A DNA stretch of 64,000 bases from an uncultured Collinsella sp. (GTDB lineage: Bacteria; Actinomycetota; Coriobacteriia; Coriobacteriales; Coriobacteriaceae): NCBI GenBank assembly GCA_958427145.1, contig CAUAAZ010000003.1:51720-115719 (forward strand), written 5' to 3'. Positions 57,113 to 64,000 of this stretch are shown here, piece after piece. The first letter of the stretch is position 1. Each line of letters starts with the position of its first letter. Made by a program: the position numbers and the translations under genes. Under the pieces are notes generated by a model, which made no database searches, was not told the DNA's origin, and saw nothing but the letters and a program-made list of their open reading frames with translations.

Positions 57113-57128
57113 GTGCAACCGGTTGTAC
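57113..57128. promoter_or_regulatory. ebg operator 3
   Basis: GTGCAACCGGTTGTAC, 45 bp from operator 2. The sites are near four helical turns apart, which would place bound proteins on similar faces of the DNA. The rest of the 376-bp gap up to 57369 shows no gene. Confidence 0.82.
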
Positions 57129-57369
57129 AATCGCAACACTTATGTCACCCTGAGTATCGAAACTCAGCACAAGACATCGTTCTTAAGCTCGTAGGCAACC
57201 TCCACGCCCGCTGATATCTCACCCACACGAGACGTATTCGATTTCGGCTTGGTTGCAAAACGACACCGGTCACCGGATATCATGAACGCTGTTCAGGCGC
57301 ACTATAGTAAGCTGTATCCGCACTAGCCCGTATCAGTGACAACATCGACCGCATTTTCCAGGAGACGCC

Positions 57370-58386
57370 ATGACACAACCAGTTCGCACCGCACCTACGC
57401 TTGCCGAGGTTGCCGCAGCTGCCGGCGTGTCGCGCTCCACGGCATCGCGCGCCCTCAACGATTCGCCCCGCATTAGCGAGGAAACCAAAAAGCGCGTCCG
57501 CGCGGCGGCCAAGGAAGTCAATTTTGTCCCCAACGCTCGTGGCCGAGCGCTCGCTGTCGGGCGCACGGAAATCATCGCCGTGCTCGTGACCGAGCCTCTG
57601 AGTGAACTCTTCAGCGACCCCACCTATAGCGAGTTTTTGAGCGGCATTACCGAGGAACTGTCGGAGTCGTCCTATCTGCCCGTTATCTTGCAGGCGTCTT
57701 CTACGCATGAGCGCAACCGCGCACGCGAGCACTTTGAGCGCCGCTCGTTCGACGCCGTGGTCGACGTCTCTCCCTACAAAGGCAGCGAGCTGCTCGAGGT
57801 GCTGCGCGAGCTGGGCGTACCCACCGTGTTGTGCGGCCAGCTCGAGGGCCACCCCTATCGCGATGTGTTCTCGACGGTCTACTCTGACGACGAAGAGGGC
57901 GGACGCTTTGCGGCACTCGCCATGAAGGGGCGCGGCCGCAAAGATATCGTCGCCGTGTTGGGACCGCAAGACAACCCCGCTGTTGTCGACCGCCTGCGCG
58001 GCTACCGCGCCGTCTTGGGCGAAGACCTCCCAGACGCAAACGTTATCTATACCGGCTGGAACAGCGGAGACGGCTATCAGGCCATGCACCTGATTCTCGC
58101 GCGCAAGATTGCTTTCGATGGCGTGCTCTGCGGATCGGACCGTATCGCGGCTGGCGTCATCACCGCACTCAACGAGGCAGGCCTATCCGTTCCTGCGGAC
58201 GTTTCTGTCGTCGGCTTCGACGATCACGAGATTGCGACGCGCTGCGTCCCCGCGCTCACGACCGTCCGCCAGCCCCTGCGCGAAGAAGGCCACATGGCCG
58301 CCAACATTGCGCTCGACATGATCAAGGGTGCCGAGCCTACCACCTCCGTGATGCACATGCAGCTGATCCAGAGAGACTCGCTATAA
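57370..58386 (+). CDS. LacI-family regulator of the ebg operon
   Basis: A 338-residue LacI-type repressor: helix-turn-helix LAEVAAAAGVSRSTASRAL (about 11-29), hinge helix RGRALAVGRT, and an effector domain with typical C-terminal VVGFDDHEIATRC and LTTVRQPLREEGHMAA. It is divergent from the beta-galactosidase operon and next to three identical palindromes, its likely operators. The effector is probably a galactoside. The gene ends in a strong terminator. Confidence 0.92.
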   Translation: MTQPVRTAPTLAEVAAAAGVSRSTASRALNDSPRISEETKKRVRAAAKEVNFVPNARGRALAVGRTEIIAVLVTEPLSELFSDPTYSEFLSGITEELSESSYLPVILQASSTHERNRAREHFERRSFDAVVDVSPYKGSELLEVLRELGVPTVLCGQLEGHPYRDVFSTVYSDDEEGGRFAALAMKGRGRKDIVAVLGPQDNPAVVDRLRGYRAVLGEDLPDANVIYTGWNSGDGYQAMHLILARKIAFDGVLCGSDRIAAGVITALNEAGLSVPADVSVVGFDDHEIATRCVPALTTVRQPLREEGHMAANIALDMIKGAEPTTSVMHMQLIQRDSL

Positions 58387-58392
58387 GAAACT

Positions 58393-58442
58393 GGGGCAGG
58401 CTTTCTGCCAGACAGTTGTTGCGGAAAGCCTGCCCCGTTTTG
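58393..58442 (+). terminator. Rho-independent terminator of the LacI gene
   Basis: GGGGCAGGCTTTC (58393-58405) pairs perfectly with GAAAGCCTGCCCC (58424-58436), followed by GTTTT. Confidence 0.9.
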
Positions 58443-58449
58443 AGCGCTC

Positions 58450-58605
58450 ATTCTGGGGCACAGTTTCCGTTAGACAGCTCAACCGGAAAGTGCGACCCGT
58501 TATTTGGCTGGGTTCTGGGTCGCAGTTTCCGCTGAGCGACCCTGGCGGAAAGTACATCCCATTCTGGACGCAAATTCCGGGACGCAGTTTCCTCGACGTC
58601 CGGTC
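58450..58605. repeat. Degenerate tandem hairpin repeats (GCAGTTTCCG...CGGAAAGT)
   Basis: Two units GGGNC(G/A)CAGTTTCCG...CGGAAAGTNC...CCC start near 58453 and 58512, and a third partial CGCAGTTTCC near 58582. Each folds as CAGTTTCCG with CGGAAAGT. They follow the terminator hairpin, which itself contains a CTTTC...GAAAG core. The 305-bp gap holds no gene. Confidence 0.65.
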
Positions 58606-58631
58606 ACCCCATGCCCTCACAACCTCGGCGC

Positions 58632-58668
58632 ATAAAAAACGAGGGAAGGCACGTGTCCTTCCCTCGTT
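58632..58668 (-). terminator. Rho-independent terminator of aspS
   Basis: ACGAGGGAAGG pairs perfectly with CCTTCCCTCGT (58639-58667), followed leftward by TTTTTTATG. Confidence 0.92.
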
Positions 58669-58691
58669 ACGGGCAATATGTAGCCGCTCGC

Positions 58692-60479
58692 CTACATCAG
58701 GCGCAGGCTGACGTCCTTGAGCTGGGCGCCGCTAACGGCACTCGGGGCGCCCGACATGAGGTCGGAGCCGCTGGCCGTCTTGGGGAACGCCATGACGTCG
58801 CGGATGGAGTCGGAACCGGTGAGCAGCATGCACACGCGGTCCAGGCCCAGAGCGAAACCGCCCATCGGGGGCGCACCAAACTTGAGTGCCTCCATGAGGA
58901 AGCCGAACTGAGACTCGGCACGCTCCTCGGTAAAGCCCAGGAGCTTGAGCATGGACATCTGCATCTCGGCGTTGTGGATACGCATACCGCCGCCGCCGGC
59001 CTCAAAGCCGTCCATGACAAAGTCGTAGGTGCAAGAACCGGCTGCCAACGGATCGGCCTCGATCTTGGCGATGTCGGTCTCGGTCGGCAGGGTGAAGGGC
59101 TGGTGCTCGGCAGCGTAAGCCTTGCGGTCCTCATCCCAGTGGAACAGCGGGAAGTTGACGACCCACAGGAAGTCGTGGCCCTCGCGCTTGATCTCGAGCG
59201 CGTTGGCCATGTGGGAACGCATGCCGCCCAGGATCTCGTCAGAGAGCAGGCGCGGGCCGGCGGCAAACATCACAAGGTCGCCGGGCTCGACGTCCATGCG
59301 CTCGCGCAGGGCTGCCATCTCCTCGTCCGAGAAGAACTTGACGATGGGGCTGTTGATAGAGCCGTCCTCGCGGAAGGCGATCCAAGCCAGGCCCTTGGCG
59401 CCAAACGTGGAAGCCACGCCGGCGAGCTTATCGATCTTGGCACGTGCCCAGGCACCGGCGCCCTTGGCGTTAATGGCCTTGACGGCAGAGCCCTCCTCGT
59501 TTGCGGCAGTCGCAAAGACCTTGAACTTGGAGTTGGCAAAGATGTCGGTCAGGTCGACCAGGTGCATGCCATAGCGGGTATCGGGCTTGTCGGAGCCATA
59601 GGTGTCCATGGCCTCCCAGTAGTCCATGCGACGCAGCGGCGTGGGCATCTCGACGCCCATGCGGCCGAAGGCGTCGGCCAGGACCTCCTCGAGCGCGCTC
59701 ATGACGTCATTCTGGTCCACGAAGGACATCTCGATATCGACCTGGGTGAACTCGGGCTGACGGTCGGCACGCAGGTCCTCGTCGCGGAAGCACTTGGCAA
59801 CCTGGTAGTAGCGCTCGACGCCACCGACCATGAGCAGCTGCTTCAGGAGCTGCGGGGACTGCGGCAGGGCGTAGAAGTTGCCCGGCTGAATACGGCTGGG
59901 AACGATGAAATCGCGGGCGCCCTCGGGCGTGGACTTAAACAGGGAGGGCGTCTCAACCTCCATGAACTCACGGTTGTGCAGCGCCTCGCGAATGGCAAAG
60001 GTAAAGTCGGAGCGCAGCTTGAGGTTGGCCATCATCTCGGGACGACGGAGGTCCAGATAGCGATAGCGCAGACGGGTGTCCTCGCTGGTCTCGATGCCGT
60101 CCTCGATCTGGAACGGCGGGGTGACGGACGTGTTGAGCACCTCGGCGTGGTCGGTCAGGACCTCGATCTCGCCGGTCGCGAGCTTGGTGTTGGTGGTCTC
60201 CTCGCCACGGGAGCGCACGACGCCGTGGATCTTGATGGGCCACTCGGGACGCATGGTCTCGGCGATCTTAAAGGCGTCGCCGTCGGAGTGCTCGGGGTCG
60301 AAGGTGAGCTGCGTGATGCCCTCGCGGTCGCGAAGGTCGCAGAAAATAAGGCCGCCGTGGTCACGGCGACGGCTCACCCAACCGGTGAGGGTGACCTCTT
60401 CGCCCACGTTCTCGCGGCGAAGCTCGCCGCAGGTACGGGTGTGCATGGAATGCTCGTCGATGGGACGGGTCTGGCTCAT
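58692..60479 (-). CDS. aspS: Aspartyl-tRNA synthetase
   Basis: A 595-residue class II synthetase charging tRNA-Asp. It has the N-terminal OB anticodon-binding domain (about 15-110; LTGWVSRRRDHGGLIFCDLRD), class II motif 2 (YYQVAKCFRDEDLRADRQPEFTQ split over 225-247), the bacterial GAD insertion (about 300-420) and motif 3 (GGFALGLDRV near 555). Length is normal for bacterial AspS. Whether it also charges tRNA-Asn cannot be told by eye. GGAGGATC precedes the ATG. It is a single gene with its own terminator. Confidence 0.98.
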   Translation of the reverse strand: MSQTRPIDEHSMHTRTCGELRRENVGEEVTLTGWVSRRRDHGGLIFCDLRDREGITQLTFDPEHSDGDAFKIAETMRPEWPIKIHGVVRSRGEETTNTKLATGEIEVLTDHAEVLNTSVTPPFQIEDGIETSEDTRLRYRYLDLRRPEMMANLKLRSDFTFAIREALHNREFMEVETPSLFKSTPEGARDFIVPSRIQPGNFYALPQSPQLLKQLLMVGGVERYYQVAKCFRDEDLRADRQPEFTQVDIEMSFVDQNDVMSALEEVLADAFGRMGVEMPTPLRRMDYWEAMDTYGSDKPDTRYGMHLVDLTDIFANSKFKVFATAANEEGSAVKAINAKGAGAWARAKIDKLAGVASTFGAKGLAWIAFREDGSINSPIVKFFSDEEMAALRERMDVEPGDLVMFAAGPRLLSDEILGGMRSHMANALEIKREGHDFLWVVNFPLFHWDEDRKAYAAEHQPFTLPTETDIAKIEADPLAAGSCTYDFVMDGFEAGGGGMRIHNAEMQMSMLKLLGFTEERAESQFGFLMEALKFGAPPMGGFALGLDRVCMLLTGSDSIRDVMAFPKTASGSDLMSGAPSAVSGAQLKDVSLRLM

Positions 60480-60735
60480 ACCAGTGATCCTCCTTTATGG
60501 ATCTGTGCCGCCCCGTGTCGTTCCGGGCGGCGTCGTACAGATTTGCCCAGCCTGCGTAAACCGCGCAGCCAGACATGGCGTTCTATCTTATCGCACCTGT
60601 GTCGATGTGCCGCGGAAAAGTGGCTCCTGCCCAAAGACTTGACGGAGACGAAACAATTGACGCACCGCGGCCGTCGCCAACGCGCGCCACGTGCGACAAT
60701 GTGCCCCAATACAACTGCACTCGGAAAGGCCCGCC

Positions 60736-61371
60736 ATGACTGCACGCCTCATCGTTATGGATATCGACTCCACGCTCATCAACCAGGAGGTCATCGACCT
60801 GTTGGGCGAGGAAGCCGGCGTGGGCGAGCAGGTGGCGCAGATCACCGAGCGCGCTATGCGCGGCGAGCTGGACTTTAAGCAGGCACTTGAAGAGCGCGTG
60901 GGGTTGCTTGCCGGCTTGGACGAGAGTGTGTTCGAGCGCACCTTTGAGCGCGTGACGTTTACCCCCGGCGCGCTGGAGCTTGTGCGCTCGGCACACAGCA
61001 AGGGCTGGAAGGTTGGCGTGGTAAGCGGTGGCTTCCATGAGGTGGCCGACAAGATCGTGGCCGCCGCGGGCATCGATTTTTGCCTGGCTAACCGCCTGGA
61101 GGTCGTGGACGGCAAGCTCACCGGTAAGTTGGCGGCAGACATTGTGACCAAGGAGTCCAAGCTCATCCGGCTGCTGGATTGGGCAGTCGAGTGCGGTGTC
61201 GATATGGCCCACACCGTCGCGATCGGCGACGGGGCAAACGATATCCCTATGATTCAGGCCGCGGGCACGGGCATCGCGTTTTGTGCCAAGCCCAAGACGC
61301 GCGAGGCCGCCCCGTTTGCCATCGACGAGCGCAACCTGATGCTCGCCATGGACATCATCCTGCGCGACTAG
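60736..61371 (+). CDS. serB: Phosphoserine phosphatase (HAD superfamily)
   Basis: A 211-residue HAD phosphatase. Motif I is MDIDSTLINQE (residues 7-17), motif II VSGGFHEVADK, and motif III GDGANDIPMI with an upstream lysine (KLTGKLAADIVTKESK region). This matches the SerB core, which hydrolyses phosphoserine in serine synthesis; the N-terminal ACT domain of E. coli SerB is absent. ATG 60736 follows GGAAAGGC; an upstream in-frame ATG at 60691 lacks a ribosome site. It stands alone on this strand before the lar genes. Confidence 0.93.
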   Translation: MTARLIVMDIDSTLINQEVIDLLGEEAGVGEQVAQITERAMRGELDFKQALEERVGLLAGLDESVFERTFERVTFTPGALELVRSAHSKGWKVGVVSGGFHEVADKIVAAAGIDFCLANRLEVVDGKLTGKLAADIVTKESKLIRLLDWAVECGVDMAHTVAIGDGANDIPMIQAAGTGIAFCAKPKTREAAPFAIDERNLMLAMDIILRD

Positions 61372-61407
61372 CCGATCCGTCTAACAATTGAATCAGTCTG
61401 TCCTATA

Positions 61408-61441
61408 GTTTCCGAACAATTTTGTCTTAGTGTTCGGAAAC
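61408..61441. promoter_or_regulatory. Inverted repeat GTTTCCGAACA between serB and larB
   Basis: GTTTCCGAACA (61408-61418) is mirrored exactly by TGTTCGGAAAC (61431-61441) with a 12-nt AT-rich spacer, 45 bp before larB. It may be a regulator site for the lar genes or a weak terminator for serB. Confidence 0.6.
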
Positions 61442-61485
61442 ATACCCTTTGAGTGCTAGACTTTGCGCCGTCGAAGGGAACATAT

Positions 61486-62268
61486 ATGGATAAGCGAGAT
61501 CTTGAGCAGCTGCTGAGCGATGTTGCCGGCGGATCAGTCACCCCTGCCGACGCCCTCACGCGCATCCAGACGGCGCCAACCGCCGATCTGGGCTTTGCGC
61601 AGCTCGATCTTTCGCGCGGAGTGCGCCAGGGAGCCGGCGAGGTTGTCTACGGTGCCGGTAAAACCGCCGAGCAAATTGCCGCCATTATCAAAGCATTACT
61701 CGATGCAGACCAGGAGCGCATCCTGGTCACACGCTTGGATGCCGAAAAAGCCGCGCGCACCGCTGAGCTTCTCGGCAACGACATTGACCTGGGATATGTC
61801 CCGGACGCCCAGCTCGCCCTCGTGGGTGGCAAGCCCTCCCCCACCGGCAACGGACGCATCGTCGTCGCCTGCGCCGGCACGAGCGACCTGCCCGTCGCCG
61901 AAGAGGCGGCACTGACGGCCGAGTTCTACGGCAACGAGGTCGATCGCCTCTACGACGTAGGTGTCGCCGGCCTGCACCGCCTGCTCGCTCATGCCGAGGA
62001 ACTTGCCCAGGCGCAGGTGATCATTGCCGTCGCCGGCATGGAGGGCGCGTTGGCGAGCGTTATCGGCGGCCTGGTGAGCTGTCCGGTCATCGCCGTCCCC
62101 ACCAGCGTGGGCTATGGCGCAAGCTTTGGCGGCGTAGCCGCGCTGCTCGCCATGCTCAACTCCTGCGCCAGCGGCGTTTCGGTTGTCAACATCGACAACG
62201 GCTTTGGTGCCGCCTACCAGGCAAGTCTTATCAATCATCTGAGCGCTGGCACGCCCTGCGCCCGTTAA
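61486..62268 (+). CDS. larB: LarB, nickel-pincer cofactor carboxylase/hydrolase
   Basis: A 260-residue LarB, which carboxylates and hydrolyses nicotinate adenine dinucleotide in the first step of nickel-pincer nucleotide synthesis. The C-terminal half is PurE-like (VVACAGTSDLPVAEEAALTA; GVAGLHRLL; VAGMEGALASVIGGL; VPTSVGYGASFGG). The start at ATG 61486 (MDKRDLEQ) has GAAGGGAAC upstream. LarC1 follows 10 bp later. No larE or larA is present in the window. Confidence 0.93.
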   Translation: MDKRDLEQLLSDVAGGSVTPADALTRIQTAPTADLGFAQLDLSRGVRQGAGEVVYGAGKTAEQIAAIIKALLDADQERILVTRLDAEKAARTAELLGNDIDLGYVPDAQLALVGGKPSPTGNGRIVVACAGTSDLPVAEEAALTAEFYGNEVDRLYDVGVAGLHRLLAHAEELAQAQVIIAVAGMEGALASVIGGLVSCPVIAVPTSVGYGASFGGVAALLAMLNSCASGVSVVNIDNGFGAAYQASLINHLSAGTPCAR

Positions 62269-62278
62269 GGAGCATTCC

Positions 62279-63196
62279 ATGTCCAACCATCAGCACACGC
62301 TTATCATCGACGGCACCTCGGGCATCAGCGGCGACATGACCGTCGCGGCCCTGCTCGACCTGGGCGCCAGCAAGGAGCACCTGCGCGAACAGCTCGCCAC
62401 GCTGCCGATCGACGGCTTTGAGATTGCCGTTACACGCGTAAACAAGCATGGCATCGACGCCTGCGACTTTGACGTTCAGCTGGCAGAGGAGCTCGAGAAC
62501 CATGATCACGACATGGCCTGGCTCTACGGCAACGAAGCAGCTGGCGAGCACACGCACGAGCATGAGCATCACCATCATGATCATGGCGGACACGAACACG
62601 AGCACTGCCACGAGCATGACCATGAGGGCCACGGTCATGGCCACGAGGACCATCACCACACCCACCACCATCATCACCGCTCGCTAGCCGACGTCACGGA
62701 AATTATCGAGAATTCGCAGCTAAGCGATGGCGCCAAGCGACGCGCGCTCGCCATCTTTACCGCGCTCGCCGCCGCCGAGGCCAAGGCTCACGGCAAAACG
62801 CCCGAGACCGTCATGTTCCACGAGGTAGGCGCCATCGATTCCATCGTTGACATCTGTTCAGTCGCCATCTGCCTCGATGACCTGGGTATCGAGGACATCG
62901 TGGTCGAGTCGCTCTCCGAGGGTCACGGCACCATCAACTGTGCCCACGGCCTTATGCCCATCCCGGTGCCCGCCGTCGTCAACCTATGCCAAGCAGGCAA
63001 TATCGCCCTCACGCCTGCACCGGTCGCCGGCGAGCTCGTGACGCCCACGGGCGCCGCCATCGTCACCGCGCTGCGCACGTCCGAGCATCTGCCGGCCTGC
63101 TACCGCATCGAGGCCGTCGGCTACGGCGCCGGTAAGCGCCCCTACGAGGGCTGCTCCGGCACGCTCCGTTGCCTGCTTGTTCACGTGGATGCATAG
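62279..63196 (+). CDS. larC: LarC N-terminal domain protein (LarC1), nickel insertion
   Basis: A 305-residue LarC-family protein. The N-terminal GTSGISGDMTVAALLDLGAS motif and the later FHEVGAIDSIVDICSVAICLDD are typical of LarC. A region at about 92-135 is extremely histidine-rich, probably for nickel storage or delivery. The protein ends after GYGAGKRPYEGCSGTLRCL, the close of the LarC1 part; the LarC2 part, which carries the CTP-dependent nickel-cyclometallase activity, is absent and no matching frame follows before the next start at 63199. In lactobacilli LarC1 and LarC2 are joined by ribosomal frameshifting; here that seems impossible within the visible sequence. Confidence 0.88.
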   Translation: MSNHQHTLIIDGTSGISGDMTVAALLDLGASKEHLREQLATLPIDGFEIAVTRVNKHGIDACDFDVQLAEELENHDHDMAWLYGNEAAGEHTHEHEHHHHDHGGHEHEHCHEHDHEGHGHGHEDHHHTHHHHHRSLADVTEIIENSQLSDGAKRRALAIFTALAAAEAKAHGKTPETVMFHEVGAIDSIVDICSVAICLDDLGIEDIVVESLSEGHGTINCAHGLMPIPVPAVVNLCQAGNIALTPAPVAGELVTPTGAAIVTALRTSEHLPACYRIEAVGYGAGKRPYEGCSGTLRCLLVHVDA

Positions 63197-63198
63197 CC

Positions 63199-63738
63199 AT
63201 GGATGCCCGCAAAATCAAAAGCCGCGCCGCTATTGTCACGGCGTTTTCCGAGCTCCTTCGCGAGGAGGACTACGGCAAGATCACCGTCGGCGACATCATC
63301 GCGCGCGCTCACGTAGGCCGCGCGACATTCTACGGCCTCTTTAAGAGCAAAGACGACCTACTATCCGAGCTCGTGAGCGACATCTGCGCCCACGCCCTCG
63401 ACGACGATGGCACACCACTCGACGACCCACTCGTGCAGGTCGAGCATATCCTCAACAATCTCTGGGAGTGTCGCCAGGGCGTTCGAGCGCTGGTAGCCGG
63501 CGCCGGCTCACGCGTCTTCGCCGACTGCCTACGCAAGACCATCATGTCGCGCGCAGCCGAAACCGTCCCTACCGACCCAAACGGCCCCGCCGCCACCATG
63601 AATCGCAGCTTCCTACTACACCACATAGCCTCGAGCTTCGTAGGAATGGTCCAATGGTGGGCCTGGCACAACTTCGAAGCCCCAAAAGAGGACGTAGCCA
63701 AAGACTACCTATCAGCCATAAAACCCCTCTTCACCTAA
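63199..63738 (+). CDS. TetR-family transcriptional regulator
   Basis: A 179-residue TetR-type regulator. The N-terminal helix-turn-helix is present (KIKSRAAIVTAFSELL; ITVGDIIARAHVGRATFYGLF, residues about 5-50), followed by an all-alpha ligand domain ending WWAWHNFEAPKEDVAKDYL, the TetR_C_7-like pattern. It starts 2 bp after the larC stop, so it is coexpressed with larBC and may control them. The effector is unknown. Confidence 0.9.
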   Translation: MDARKIKSRAAIVTAFSELLREEDYGKITVGDIIARAHVGRATFYGLFKSKDDLLSELVSDICAHALDDDGTPLDDPLVQVEHILNNLWECRQGVRALVAGAGSRVFADCLRKTIMSRAAETVPTDPNGPAATMNRSFLLHHIASSFVGMVQWWAWHNFEAPKEDVAKDYLSAIKPLFT

Positions 63739-63747
63739 ATAAGTAGC

Positions 63748-63999
63748 TCATCCCAAAGCATCGCCCCAACCCAGGCCGCCACGCATCCCAAAGTGCCGCT
63801 CGCGTTTCAACGCCCCCAACAGCAACAAGCCCCTCCCATCCAAATCCAAATTCAGATTTATATGTTGGGTTGCTTGCTCGAGCGCAGCAAAGACCCCGCA
63901 GCTGGCCGCATGGGGTAACTTCCCAGCACATTCCGCACTGATATCTTCTGTATTGAAGACGTCGATGATGCACCCGTATACCATTGACGTCGACACCAT
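63748..63999 (-). CDS. Possible protein fragment at window edge, unsure
   Basis: The reverse frame is open from the window edge to a stop at 63748 (83 residues visible, ATG at 63999). The sequence has no recognised motif, and its last 15 residues (HFGMRGGLGWGDALG) are Gly-rich. It may be the end of a gene starting outside the window or a chance frame. Without the flanking DNA I cannot decide. Confidence 0.25.
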   Translation of the reverse strand: MVSTSMVYGCIIDVFNTEDISAECAGKLPHAASCGVFAALEQATQHINLNLDLDGRGLLLLGALKRERHFGMRGGLGWGDALG

Positions 64000-64000
64000 C

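Overview
The window looks like a chromosomal segment of a high-GC, gut-type Coriobacteriia bacterium, most likely Collinsella or a close relative. I base this on the GC-rich codon usage, AAAGGA/GGAGG ribosome sites, the anaerobe-type enzyme set (flavin/4Fe-4S enoate-type reductase, FeoAB, nickel-pincer lar genes) and the density of sugar-acid genes. This is inference from content, not a database match.

Layout. 1-2.6 kb: partial 3'-5' exonuclease and ligA, with a sharp composition break inside ligA. 2.8-6.6 kb: an HtrA-type protease and an AT-rich cassette of three exported or membrane proteins, one of them papain-like. 6.7-9.8 kb: a GlnR-like regulator, a glutamine-synthetase-like protein lacking several metal ligands, and a HepT/MntA-type toxin-antitoxin pair whose antitoxin carries an N-terminal ribbon-helix-helix domain. 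9.8-17.4 kb: a 2-keto-3-deoxygluconate (KDG) block: LacI repressor, kdgK, eda, a GntR regulator, a GntP permease, a HIT protein and a YczE-type membrane protein, with shared operators and repeated structured leader RNAs. 17.4-22 kb: an orphan P-loop ATPase between two repeat arrays, an IS3-family element, a decayed integrase and a tRNA-fMet fragment. 22-28 kb: MGMT-like, CBS, drug-exporter and ArsC-like genes, an IlvD/Edd dehydratase, and a gntP/fadR pair whose facing 5' halves are both missing. 28-38.6 kb: an enoate-reductase-type flavoenzyme, kdpFABC and divergent kdpDE. 38.6-47.6 kb: a GltD-like oxidoreductase and the galacturonate operon uxaC-transporter-uxaB-uxaA with its LacI regulator. 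47.7-51.5 kb: iron uptake (Cys-rich small protein, feoB, two feoA) and an HPr-like protein. 51.5-58.7 kb: a MITE-like element, an amino-acid antiporter and an ebg-type beta-galactosidase operon with its LacI regulator. 58.7-64 kb: aspS, serB, larB, the N-terminal half of larC and a TetR regulator.

The strongest theme is hexuronate/sugar-acid catabolism. UxaC, UxaB and UxaA should convert galacturonate to KDG, KdgK phosphorylates it and Eda cleaves it to pyruvate and glyceraldehyde-3-phosphate; an IlvD/Edd dehydratase could feed KDG from aldonates. Two operator families tie the scattered loci together: ACGAAACCGATTTCGT (kdgK, hit-gntP, yczE) and GTGAACGTTCAC (uxaC and, again, the hit-gntP/yczE intergenic region). 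Downstream of the first operator lie structured RNA elements with covarying stems and invariant loops, present upstream of kdgK, between kdgK and eda, and upstream of the yczE-type gene. This RNA/operator module is my best candidate for a little-described system here.

Intergenic DNA is rich in palindromic repeats: four copies of a TTGCGGTGGAATA element, a 229-bp element with 35-bp inverted ends, a 10-bp tandem array, and a five-copy AGACG...TTTTCGT array.
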